Below are positions 15,532 to 24,061 of a stretch of 64,000 nucleotides of DNA, piece after piece. Both the position numbers and the translations under genes were made by a program. Every line of letters starts with the position of its first letter. The stretch's first letter is position 1. The notes beneath the pieces are model-generated. The model had not been told where the DNA came from and made no database searches. It was given only the letters and a program-made list of their open reading frames with translations. Origin of the DNA: G963674665 sp963674665 (lineage in GTDB: Bacteria; Desulfobacterota; Desulfovibrionia; Desulfovibrionales; Desulfovibrionaceae); contig CAXXPL010000016.1 in the NCBI GenBank assembly GCA_963674665.2, positions 248,001-312,000 of the forward strand, read 5' to 3'.

Positions 15532-18489
15532 ATGAGTTCCCCGGGTCGGATCCGGGAAACTCTCTGCCACGAAACAATCGAGGAAGTCGTGGAATCACCC
15601 CACCCCACCTACGAGGAACTCCTGGCGGAAAACCAGGAACTAAAAAACCGCCTCCAGGAACTCAGCGAGCAGCGGGACACCATCGAGCGTCTGCGCGGCG
15701 AGCTGGCCGACCTGAAGCTGCAGTCCAAGGCCGTTCTCAACGCCTCCTCGGATACCGTCACCATTCTCGACCCAGTGGGCACCATCCTGGCCATCAACGA
15801 CTCCGGCGCCATGAGGTTGCGTGGCACGCCGGAGCAGTATGCTGGAACGAGCATCTTCGACCTCATCCCCCAGGAGTTGGCACAGAAACGCAAACGCTGG
15901 CTGCATCACGCGGTGGAAACCCGCAAGCCCATCCAGTTCAAGGATGACTACCGCGGGATCACTTACGGCCACAGACTCTTCCCCTTTTTCGACGACCGCA
16001 CCAGCGCTGTACGTGTGGCAGTGCTCACCAGGGACATCTCGGAGAGCGAAAAGGCGCTCAAGGCCCTGCGTGAGAGCGAGGCCCGCTACCGCGCCATCCT
16101 CGAGGACCAGACCGAACTCATCTGCCGCTACCTGCCCGACGGCAGACTCTCATACGTCAACGAGGCCTATGCCAGATATTTCAACAAGGACAGGCACGAG
16201 CTCATCAACCGCAACTTCATCCCCCACATCCCGGAAGAGGATATCCGGGTCATGAAGCATCACACCTCCTCCCTGAGCCCGGAAAAACCGGTCACCTCCT
16301 TTGAGCACAGGGTCATCATGGAGGGCGGGGAGCTGCGCTGGCAGCACTGGACCCACAGGGCCATCTACGACATGGCGGGAACTCTCACCGAGTACCAGGC
16401 AGTGGGGCGCGACATCACCCAGAAGCGCATAGCCCAGAGCGCCCTGAGCGAAAGTGAGCGCCGCTACAAGAGTCTGTTCGAGGACTCCCCCATCTCCCTG
16501 TGGGAGGAGGACTTCTCCCAGGTCAACACCTTCCTCAACCAGCTGCGGGCCCAGGGCGTGCACGATTTCCGCTCCTATTTCGAGGCCCACCCCGAGTCGA
16601 TGTCCCACTGTGCCGGGCTCGTGGAGATCGTGGACGTGAACAACGCCACCCTCAAACTGTTCAAGGCCACGGGCAAACGGGAATTTCTCCAGGGGCTGCA
16701 CACCTTTTTCACTCCCAGCGCGTTGGACGTGTTCAGGGAGGAGATCATCGCCCTTGCCGAGGGCAAGCGCATCTTCGAAAGCGAGACAGAACACCGCACC
16801 GTGAACGGCGATCTCAAACACGTGTCCATCCACCTCAGCGTGGCGCCGGGTGCGGAGCACAACCTGAGCAAGATCCACGTCTCCCTCATCGACATCACTG
16901 AACGCCGCAAGGCCGAGCAGGAGCTTCGTGATCACCGCGCGTTCCTGAACCAGATCATCGACACCGTGCCCAGCCCCATCTTTGTCAAGGACCGTGAGGG
17001 GCGCTTCGTGCTCGTGAACAAGGCCATGGCCGAGATGTACGGCGCCACCCCGGCCGAACTCGTGGGCAAGAAGGGTGAGGACTTCAACCCCCACGAGGAT
17101 GAGACCACCATTTTCCGGGCCGAGGATCTGGACGTCCTGGATTCCCAAAAGCCGATCTTCATCCCCCAGCGCGTGGTCACCAACGCAAGGGGGGAGATGT
17201 GCATCCACGCCACCACCAAACTGCCCCTGGCCGGCAAGGACCAGATCCTGGGCGTTGCCGTGGACATTACGGAACGCAAGCAGGCCGAGGCCGAACGCGC
17301 CCGCCTGGAGCGCCACTTCCGCCAGGCCCAGAAGATGCAGGCCCTGGGCACCCTCGCGGGGGGTATTGCCCACGACTTCAACAACATGATCTTCGCCATC
17401 CTGGGCTTCATCCGCCTGGCCTTGAAGCAGACCCCTGACGAGTCCAAGGTCAAGGAGTATCTCCTGCAGATCCAGTCCGCGGGCATGCGCGCCTCGGATC
17501 TCGTGCGCCAGATACTCACTTTCAGCCGCCAGACCGACAAGGAGATGAAGCCCGTACACCTGGTTACCCTGTTCAAGGAGGTGTCCAAGATGCTGCGGGC
17601 CACCCTGCCGGCCACCATCGAACTGCGCATCGAGGTGAGCCCGGAAATCCAGGAAAACCAGGACATCATCATAGGCGATCCCACACAGGTGCACCAGGTG
17701 CTCATGAACCTCTGCACCAACGCCATGCACGCCATGCAGGACAACGGCGGCGTGCTGGACATGTCCCTGGAACCCGTGTGCATCACCCCGGAAAACGCCA
17801 GCATGAACCCCGAACACCGCGCCGGCGAGTTCCTGCAGATAACGATCTCCGACACCGGGTACGGAATAGAGCCCTCCATCATCGAGCAGATCTTCGACCC
17901 GTTCTTCACCACCAAGAAGCCCGGCGAGGGCACCGGCATGGGGCTCTCAGTGGTCCACGGCATCGTGCAGAGCCACAGAGGGAGCATCCAGGTGGAGAGC
18001 ACGGTGGGCGTCGGCACGAAGTTCCACGTGCTGTTCCCAAAGAAAATGGAGGAGTCGGACGCCATCAGCGCCAACGAGAACGCCTGTCCCACCGGCCAGG
18101 AGCACATCCTTTTCGTGGACGACGAGCCCATCCTCGTGGACATGGCCAACGAAATGCTGTCCCAGCTGGGCTACAGGGTCACGGCCCTGACATCGCCGCA
18201 CACCGCCTTGCAACGTTTCATGGAAGAGCCCGATTCCTTTGATCTGTTGATCACGGACCAGACCATGCCCTATCTCACGGGCATGGAACTCTCGCGAAAG
18301 ATGCTCGCCATCAGAAAAAATCTACCCATTATTCTCGTGACAGGGTATTCTGAAACCGTGACCCCGGAACACGCCAAAAACATCGGGATCAAGGAATTCA
18401 TCATAAAGCCCGTTGTGGAGGACCAACTGGCCAGAATCATCCGCCAGGTTCTGGAATCCACAGCAAGGGAGGGAGCATGCCAAAACTGA
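15532..18489 (+). CDS. Hybrid sensor histidine kinase with four PAS domains and a C-terminal receiver
   Basis: This 985-residue cytoplasmic protein has no transmembrane segment. After an N-terminal coiled coil (EELLAENQELKNRLQELSEQ) come PAS-like domains near residues 65-165, 175-300, 310-460 and 465-585, the second to fourth ending in DITQKR/DITERR-type motifs. The dimerisation box GGIAHDFNNM carries His614, followed by an HATPase domain with GTGMGLS. The receiver (about residues 855-975) has an acidic pair and phospho-acceptor Asp909 in LLITDQTMP. Several PAS sensors imply input from small ligands, redox or light. The receiver gene at 18477 overlaps its end by 13 bases. Confidence 0.93.
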   Translation: MSSPGRIRETLCHETIEEVVESPHPTYEELLAENQELKNRLQELSEQRDTIERLRGELADLKLQSKAVLNASSDTVTILDPVGTILAINDSGAMRLRGTPEQYAGTSIFDLIPQELAQKRKRWLHHAVETRKPIQFKDDYRGITYGHRLFPFFDDRTSAVRVAVLTRDISESEKALKALRESEARYRAILEDQTELICRYLPDGRLSYVNEAYARYFNKDRHELINRNFIPHIPEEDIRVMKHHTSSLSPEKPVTSFEHRVIMEGGELRWQHWTHRAIYDMAGTLTEYQAVGRDITQKRIAQSALSESERRYKSLFEDSPISLWEEDFSQVNTFLNQLRAQGVHDFRSYFEAHPESMSHCAGLVEIVDVNNATLKLFKATGKREFLQGLHTFFTPSALDVFREEIIALAEGKRIFESETEHRTVNGDLKHVSIHLSVAPGAEHNLSKIHVSLIDITERRKAEQELRDHRAFLNQIIDTVPSPIFVKDREGRFVLVNKAMAEMYGATPAELVGKKGEDFNPHEDETTIFRAEDLDVLDSQKPIFIPQRVVTNARGEMCIHATTKLPLAGKDQILGVAVDITERKQAEAERARLERHFRQAQKMQALGTLAGGIAHDFNNMIFAILGFIRLALKQTPDESKVKEYLLQIQSAGMRASDLVRQILTFSRQTDKEMKPVHLVTLFKEVSKMLRATLPATIELRIEVSPEIQENQDIIIGDPTQVHQVLMNLCTNAMHAMQDNGGVLDMSLEPVCITPENASMNPEHRAGEFLQITISDTGYGIEPSIIEQIFDPFFTTKKPGEGTGMGLSVVHGIVQSHRGSIQVESTVGVGTKFHVLFPKKMEESDAISANENACPTGQEHILFVDDEPILVDMANEMLSQLGYRVTALTSPHTALQRFMEEPDSFDLLITDQTMPYLTGMELSRKMLAIRKNLPIILVTGYSETVTPEHAKNIGIKEFIIKPVVEDQLARIIRQVLESTAREGACQN

Positions 18490-18851
18490 TACTCGTTGAA
18501 GACGACCCACAGGTTCGCGGGATGCTCAGCGAAACCCTGATCCAGGAAGGCTACGAGGTACTTGAGGCAGCCAACGGCCGCGAGGCCCTGGTGGTGTTCA
18601 GGGATAACCCCGTCGATCTGGTCATTACCGACATCATCATGCCCGAACAGGATGGGGTCGAGACAATACACGCCCTGCGGCGGGAATTTCCAGGCGTCAA
18701 GATAATCGCCATCTCAGGCGGCAGCGCCAACATCCGGGGCGATTACCTCCTCGGCACCGCCAACGCCCTGGGAGCGGTCAAGACCTTTTCCAAACCCGTG
18801 GACATGGCCGAGCTGCTGGCAACGGTCAAAGAGGTGCTGGAGAACTCTTGA
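18477..18851 (+). CDS. Single-domain response regulator (receiver only)
   Basis: At 124 residues this is a lone CheY-like receiver: acidic cluster LVEDDPQ, phospho-acceptor in LVITDIIMPEQDG, Ser in AISGGS and Lys in KTFSKPVDM. There is no output domain, so it acts by phosphotransfer or protein contact. It overlaps the hybrid kinase gene by 13 bases, with GGGAGC just before its ATG, so it is translationally coupled and is the likely partner of that kinase. Confidence 0.92.
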   Translation: MPKLILVEDDPQVRGMLSETLIQEGYEVLEAANGREALVVFRDNPVDLVITDIIMPEQDGVETIHALRREFPGVKIIAISGGSANIRGDYLLGTANALGAVKTFSKPVDMAELLATVKEVLENS

Positions 18852-18901
18852 TCCCTGACAATAGCATCGGGAAGGAGGGGGGCTCGCGCCCCCCGTCCTC
18901 C

Positions 18902-18939
18902 CACACCACCGGGCATACGGTTCCTTACCACGGCGGTTC
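18902..18939 (-). ncRNA. Group II intron domain V-like hairpin
   Basis: On the minus strand GAACCGCCGT pairs with CGGTGGT, keeping a CGC catalytic-triad position in the 5' arm, as in group IIC introns. The upper stem looks irregular, so catalytic competence is not certain. Confidence 0.6.
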
Positions 18940-19050
18940 CTGCCTGCTTGGCGTCATGTCTCTGAATGCCTGTCGGACTATAAGCACCCAGCCTCACCTC
19001 ACGGATTCCGTCCGTTGCTTCCAGCTTTAAGGCCCCTTACGGGCATCTGC

Positions 19051-19155
19051 TCAATCCAAACAGAAGACAGTGTTCATGCCTCGCTTGACAGGTTTGCCCC
19101 TTCGTCGAGTGGTTAGATCGACTACTATGGCCTCGGCTGACTTCTGTCTTCCCAT
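19051..19155 (-). pseudogene. N-terminal stub of the intron-encoded reverse transcriptase
   Basis: ATG 19155 opens 34 codons (MGRQKSAEAIVVDLTTRRRG...) ending at a stop at 19051. The segment KPVKRGMNTVF resembles the start of intron-encoded maturases. The rest of the protein, including the polymerase and maturase domains, is absent. Confidence 0.5.
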
Positions 19156-19373
19156 CCCGGCGCGTTACCGTGCCGATGGCACATGGCAGGCGAACAGATC
19201 TCCCCGGGTAATGCGCGCGACCTTCCCGCTTATACCCGCCGCATATACGTCCATGCTTTCCGTACAAGTATCGGGCTTTGAAGATATTCACCTCCTCACC
19301 CAGCATGACCGCCTTGTATGCGATTTCTGTTCGCCGGGTCGGCATTTTGCCCGCGGCTTCCTTCAGATTCCAT

Positions 19374-19405
<32 letters not shown>

Positions 19406-19519
19406 AGTTCCCCTTGTCGGGCCTGCGGAGGACTTTCACCTCCAAGTCACCAGGCAGGCACCACACCTGCCCGGATGGTGCTCACGCACCACGCGCCCTG
19501 CCGGGCGCACCAAATACAA

Positions 19520-19556
19520 AGGCGGAGCCAGAACCGGCTCCGCCTTTTTTTATCCA
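19520..19556. terminator. Bidirectional terminator hairpin flanking the group II intron
   Basis: GGCGGAGCC and GGCTCCGCC pair around AGAACC, with TTTTTTT on the plus side and AAA on the other. It ends the minus-strand operon that finishes at 19610, and on the plus strand could stop read-through from the kinase genes. Confidence 0.85.
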
Positions 19557-19609
19557 ACCGACTTTCCCGGGGATAACATTTCACCTTTTCAGAATTGAAA
19601 TGCCCTGAA

Positions 19610-20008
19610 TCACTCCTCCACAGGAATGTCACTGACGCGCTTGGCTTTCAGCGGCAGGATGTAACCGCTCTCGCCAGTCTTCACCTTCCCCTCAACCATA
19701 TCCCGGGAAAGCATGGTGCTGGTGAACACGTGCCCCTTGGCGTGCGAGGCCTTGATCACTCCATCCTTCAGCTCGCCCTCGAAATGGTAGGGGTTTGTCT
19801 CGCCTCCTGAGTGCACAAAGGCTACTCCCCGCAGGTGGTCCCCCTCTTGGTAGACATGCACCTCCAGGGATGAGAGCAGGCATTTGCCTTTCCACACCCC
19901 GGAGAAGTCGATGGAATCCACTCTGTCATCCGAGGCCACGACGGCTCCGGCGATCACGGGAAGTATGAACACACTCAGTATCATCAGCAGACATACGGTA
20001 CGTCGCAT
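19610..20008 (-). CDS. Small exported protein of unknown function
   Basis: The 132-residue product has a clear signal peptide (CLLMILSVFILPVIAGAVVA) and a mature domain of short beta strands (DFSGVWKGKCLLSSLEVHVY, then HFEGELKDGVIKASHAKGHVF). The pattern resembles small periplasmic beta-sheet proteins, but I recognise no family. It is last in the eight-gene minus-strand operon, 23 bases after the GT-C-like gene, so it may be an accessory protein of that pathway. One cysteine remains in the mature protein. Confidence 0.7.
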   Translation of the reverse strand: MRRTVCLLMILSVFILPVIAGAVVASDDRVDSIDFSGVWKGKCLLSSLEVHVYQEGDHLRGVAFVHSGGETNPYHFEGELKDGVIKASHAKGHVFTSTMLSRDMVEGKVKTGESGYILPLKAKRVSDIPVEE

Positions 20009-20031
20009 CCGACCTCCAACTGTTTGACTCG

Positions 20032-21873
20032 TTATTCAGTCCCCTGGCCCGTGGGACTTGGTCGCAGAGGGATCAACCTGTACCCCCCGCCGAGATCTCG
20101 GCAGGGAAAGAGCTTCTTGTCCAGAAGCGCGTAGAGCTCCGCCCCCTTGGTCACATCGCGGATCATCTCCCCATAGGGTTCGAACATGGGGTGATCCGAG
20201 GGGTAGCCTGGAACCCGATTTTCCCGCACATACACCTCGAAGTCCAGGCCTGTCTTGCGGCAAATTCCCCTGGCCCAGTCCGGCATGGGCGCTTCGCACA
20301 CCGGCACGAACCTGCGTCGCCCCTGTGTGAAACGCGATGAATAGGTTCCCTCGTCCACCACGAAATAGTCCACCCCGTACTTGACAGCAAAGCGCCGCAC
20401 GGTCTCGGCATCCGTTGCGTAGCAGGCCCGGAGCATTTCCTCCAATGGGGGGCGCAGCCGATGCCACATGCCCAGGCTCCACGGATGGGCCAGTTCGTAG
20501 GATGCCACCACGTTGCGCTGCCCAAAGGCGAGCACGTTGTCCATGGTGTAGGGGTGCCCGGCAAACACGCTGTTCCGTGGCGTATCCTTCACTGCAGCAT
20601 AGAGTTCGGCCGCACCGCCGTAGTCATCCAGAGCCTCGCCATGAAGCCGGAACACGGCCAGGCACAGGCACATGGCAACCGCCCCCCGTGGCAGCCAGCG
20701 GCGCATCCCCACGGACAGGTACGGCAACAGGGAGCGAAACCCCGCCCACAAAATGATTCCAGCCAGCAGGCAGTAGAACAGGTTGGTGGTGTATTCCAAG
20801 TAGCGGGAGGGGATGAACAGCGTGAGCAGCAAAATCCTGGCCGCTGCATACATGATCAGGGAAGCCAAGGCAATGGCGGCAAAAGGGGGGGCAATTCCAC
20901 CGAGTCGTCGCCAGTGCACCCTCCGCCCCCCTTTGTAGAGGACGAACGCCAGTACCAGGGCAGAGGCGACTCCCAGCGGCGGACCCCACTCCCTGATGGG
21001 GAGGATCAACTCCAACGGGCGCACGACAAGCTCGTGGAGCAAAGACGGCACTGGAATGATCTCGAAGCGGCCAAAGGGTCCGTACAGGGGGTTGTTCCCC
21101 ATGACTTCGGCCGAGATCATGGGGCCGTACCCCGTTGCGGTGAGTCCCTTGTTGAACCACCAGGCCGGGAGCGCGGTGAGCACGCAGACCGGGTAGTGCC
21201 ACAGCCGCACGGGAAGCGGTGGCCGGGGCAGCAGGCGCGTCTTCCAACCCAGCCAGGCCACGGCCACGGCCACGGCGCAGAGGGCATAGATGTACGGAAT
21301 GAAAAGTGACAGGAGGAAAAGCAGCAGCAACATGCCCAGGGCCGATCCCCGCACCCAGGCCAGCAGAAATAACGCCATGAGGGGTGCGGCAAATGACCTG
21401 GCCAGACCGCCGGACATGTTGTGCAGAAAAAAGGGCATCAGCCAGAATGCGCAGAGCACGGCCCATGCCGCGCCATAGCCCCGCCCTCCGTCCTCCTCTC
21501 GGCCTCCCATGCTGGCTCCCAGAAGAAACAACACGCCCCCGAGAAGGGTGAATTCCAGGCCGGTGAGAATCTTGGAAAAGGTGAGCGGGTCGACGACATG
21601 GGCGGCCAGGCGGTACAAGCCGCGCACCCCCGGGGAGACGTAGTGCCTGGCGTAGTCGGAGAGCCACCCCGCGCCGTCCTGCTCAGGGTACAGGCCCGGG
21701 TCCTCCCAGGCCTGCATCCAGAAAATCTGTTGCCGGGTGTCGTCGTTTACCACATAGGGACGCCACAGGGCGTACCCGTGAACAAGGAGAAAAAGCGCCA
21801 CGGTGAGAAGCACGGCCCAAAGACACTGCGGCCGCCGGTTGCGGAGCGTCGCGGATGTCGTTTCCCTGCTCAT
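20032..21873 (-). CDS. Polytopic membrane protein, GT-C-like glycosyltransferase candidate
   Basis: This 613-residue protein has about 10-12 transmembrane helices in its first 430 residues and a soluble C-terminal domain. The first periplasmic loop, just after helix 1, contains an acidic pair (YVVNDDTRQQIFWMQ), the position where GT-C lipid-linked-sugar glycosyltransferases keep their catalytic Asp. The C-terminal region (KYGVDYFVVDEGTYSSRF) is like the extracytoplasmic domains of such enzymes. It could add a sugar, or another group, to the exported product of this operon. No sequence family is certain, so the enzymatic role is an inference from topology and loop residues. Confidence 0.6.
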   Translation of the reverse strand: MSRETTSATLRNRRPQCLWAVLLTVALFLLVHGYALWRPYVVNDDTRQQIFWMQAWEDPGLYPEQDGAGWLSDYARHYVSPGVRGLYRLAAHVVDPLTFSKILTGLEFTLLGGVLFLLGASMGGREEDGGRGYGAAWAVLCAFWLMPFFLHNMSGGLARSFAAPLMALFLLAWVRGSALGMLLLLFLLSLFIPYIYALCAVAVAVAWLGWKTRLLPRPPLPVRLWHYPVCVLTALPAWWFNKGLTATGYGPMISAEVMGNNPLYGPFGRFEIIPVPSLLHELVVRPLELILPIREWGPPLGVASALVLAFVLYKGGRRVHWRRLGGIAPPFAAIALASLIMYAAARILLLTLFIPSRYLEYTTNLFYCLLAGIILWAGFRSLLPYLSVGMRRWLPRGAVAMCLCLAVFRLHGEALDDYGGAAELYAAVKDTPRNSVFAGHPYTMDNVLAFGQRNVVASYELAHPWSLGMWHRLRPPLEEMLRACYATDAETVRRFAVKYGVDYFVVDEGTYSSRFTQGRRRFVPVCEAPMPDWARGICRKTGLDFEVYVRENRVPGYPSDHPMFEPYGEMIRDVTKGAELYALLDKKLFPCRDLGGGYRLIPLRPSPTGQGTE

Positions 21874-21895
21874 CTTCCCTTCATGCCGCGCTCAC

Positions 21896-23041
21896 TCACA
21901 GTTCGCGGTCATAAATGCGCCAGGTCTTGTAGCGCGTGGCTCCGTACTTGCCGAGGGCCCGGATGTAGAGGCCGAGCTGCTCGGGGATCAGCGAGCAGTC
22001 GCACACCTCGATGCTCTCGTGCTTGTAAAAGTCCAGGTAGCTGCACAGGATCAAGGCATGGTGCAGACGCTTGCGCTGGTACTCCCGCCTGACACCCAAC
22101 AGCAGCGTGCGCAGCTTCTGCAGGGGGAAGAGCCGTGCGTTGGCCAGCAGGCGCAGTTGGTCCAGAATATTCAGGCGCCCGTCGAATTTCTTGAGGATCG
22201 GATTGAGATCAGGTACCGTGATGATGAAGGCCGCGATGTTGTCGTTGGCATCCACTATCAGCCGCATCAGGTCGGGGCGAAGAATGGGCTTCAGCTCCTT
22301 GATGATGTCGCGGAAGTGCTTGCGGGTGAAGGGTACGTGCCCCCAGTTGTTTTCCCAGGACTCGTTGAACAGCTCCAGCACCTCGTCGCTGCGCTCCACG
22401 ATGTCACTGGCCTTTGGACGGATGAGACGCAGGCCCGTGCTCGTCATGATTTCGTCGAGCTTTTTGGGCATGGCGGAGACGTCCTGGTCCCTGGTGATCT
22501 TCAGCGCGTACCAATCCAGGGCCTTCTTGAACCCATATCCCTCCACCAGGTCCACATAATAGCGGGGGTTGTGCGTGTGCATGATGGCGGGCAGGCTGTC
22601 GAAACCCTCGATGAGCAGCCCGACCTCGTCATAGATGCCGAAACTCAGGGGTCCTCGGATGTTCTTCCTGCCCTTGTTGCGCACCCAGGATGCCGCGGTC
22701 TCGAACAGGGCGTTGGCCGTGTCCTGGTTGTTCTCACACTCGAAGAACCCGAAGAATCCCATGTTGTCCTGATAGCGCTCGTCATGCAGGCGGTTGATAT
22801 GGGCGGTGATTCGCCCCACAGGCTCGCCGTCGCGCATGGCCATGTAGTACTCGGCTTCTCCGATCTCGAAGAACGGCCCTTGCGCCCTGTCCAGGGTTTT
22901 CCTGTGAAAGCTGATGGTGGGGGGGACCCAGTAGGGGTCGTCGGCCTGAAACTTCCAGGGTACCTTGATGAAGGTCTCCAATTGTTCCTTGCTCTCAACA
23001 GTGACAATGTCCAATTGTGAGAGCTTGTTGGATTCAGTCAA
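21896..23041 (-). CDS. GNAT-like N-acyltransferase, possible ceramide-synthase-type enzyme
   Basis: The 381-residue protein is roughly twice a simple GNAT domain. It has the pattern YWVPPTISFHRKTLDRAQG and FFEIGEAEYYMAMRDGEPVGRITAHINR near the N-terminus, then GFFGFFECENNQDTANALFE and KNIRGPLSFG. These are typical of a large family annotated only as acyl-CoA N-acyltransferase. Bacterial ceramide synthase (bCerS), which acylates 3-ketosphinganine, belongs to the same broad class. The serine-palmitoyltransferase-like enzyme at the head of this operon makes an N-acylation role attractive, but membership of bCerS is not shown here. The downstream gene starts 22 bases later. Confidence 0.6.
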   Translation of the reverse strand: MTESNKLSQLDIVTVESKEQLETFIKVPWKFQADDPYWVPPTISFHRKTLDRAQGPFFEIGEAEYYMAMRDGEPVGRITAHINRLHDERYQDNMGFFGFFECENNQDTANALFETAASWVRNKGRKNIRGPLSFGIYDEVGLLIEGFDSLPAIMHTHNPRYYVDLVEGYGFKKALDWYALKITRDQDVSAMPKKLDEIMTSTGLRLIRPKASDIVERSDEVLELFNESWENNWGHVPFTRKHFRDIIKELKPILRPDLMRLIVDANDNIAAFIITVPDLNPILKKFDGRLNILDQLRLLANARLFPLQKLRTLLLGVRREYQRKRLHHALILCSYLDFYKHESIEVCDCSLIPEQLGLYIRALGKYGATRYKTWRIYDREL

Positions 23042-23053
23042 TTGCGACTCCGG

Positions 23054-24061
23054 TTATTTGGATGGAGTGATTGTCGCCTGGGTCTTGTACCCCTCCTTGA
23101 GCACGAAATCCGGGTTCGGCACCTGGAGCTCCACTTCATAGTAGGAAGGCTGGCCAAGTCCCGGAGTGACGGGTGTCCAGGATATGCGCGTCAGGGTTGC
23201 GTCAAAGGTCTTGTCGGGGATGGAAGCCAGGGAGACGTTGGCCTTGTCGCCTATGGAAAGGCGGCTGGCCTCGATCTCGAAAACATTGGAGCGGATGATC
23301 ATGGGGTCCATGACGCCCACAACCAGTCCATCTCCGGCGGGCATTTCCGAGCCCACACGGACTTCCGGGTTGATCCAGAGCACATGCCCGTCAATGGGAG
23401 AGGTGAGTTTCACCTCCGCCGGGATATTGTCGAAGCTCACTTCCGTGCCCAGGGTTTCGCGCAGGGCGTTGAGGTCGTCCTGGGCCGAACGTTTCACGAC
23501 ATCCTGCTGCCGCTCCAGGGCCTCGCGCTGACGCACCAGGGCCTCGATCTCCAGGTTGATCTGGGTCAGGTTCTGGCCGCTGGCCATGCGCTGCTTGGCC
23601 AACTGCTGCAACTCCTTCTGCTTCATACGCAGTGGGGTGAGCTGGCCGCCGATGTTGGCGATGCGGACTTCGAGATCGCTCAACGCCTGGGGAGAGATAC
23701 TGCGGCGAAGGCTGGCGATGACTTCGGGCGCCAGCTTCAGGCTCAGCAGCTCATCGCCCTTGCGGACCCGCTGTCCGGCTTGGGTCTGGATGGCGGTGAC
23801 AACCCCCTTGTAGGGGATGGGCACGAGGCGCTTGAGGGAAGAATAGAGCTTGCCCTGAAACACAATCTCGTTGCCGGAGGAGCGGGACGTCGGGGTCTGG
23901 GGCCCGGCCTCGGGCTGCTGCTCCTCCGCCGCTTGCGGGCACAGGGGCGTGAACGCCCAGAAGGCCAGGAGCAGTAACAGTCCGCTAAAAACTACGCGCA
24001 TCGATATACGAGTTGAAGAGGCTTCCGGATTTGTAGCGAAGTTCGAGCATCGCTTTGTCAT
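23054..24061 (-). CDS. HlyD/MacA-type periplasmic adaptor of the ABC exporter
   Basis: The product (335 residues from ATG 24061) has a signal or anchor helix (MRVVFSGLLLLLAFWAF), a first lipoyl half (VPIPYKGVVTAIQTQAGQRV), a long coiled coil (residues ~120-215, rich in Gln-Leu-Arg), the second half (VKLTSPIDGHVLWINPEVRVG) and a beta barrel. It should link the ABC permease to the TolC-like channel. ATG 24061 has AAGGAG 7 bases upstream but overlaps the channel gene by 77 bases; ATG 24001 gives a neater signal peptide. Its C-terminus lacks the long MacA membrane-proximal domain. Confidence 0.8.
   Translation of the reverse strand: MTKRCSNFATNPEASSTRISMRVVFSGLLLLLAFWAFTPLCPQAAEEQQPEAGPQTPTSRSSGNEIVFQGKLYSSLKRLVPIPYKGVVTAIQTQAGQRVRKGDELLSLKLAPEVIASLRRSISPQALSDLEVRIANIGGQLTPLRMKQKELQQLAKQRMASGQNLTQINLEIEALVRQREALERQQDVVKRSAQDDLNALRETLGTEVSFDNIPAEVKLTSPIDGHVLWINPEVRVGSEMPAGDGLVVGVMDPMIIRSNVFEIEASRLSIGDKANVSLASIPDKTFDATLTRISWTPVTPGLGQPSYYEVELQVPNPDFVLKEGYKTQATITPSK

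Noticed and set aside
16150..17817. 555-codon minus-strand open frame opposite the hybrid kinase
   Set aside because: Low-complexity His/Val/Leu translation; the plus-strand kinase motifs are clear.
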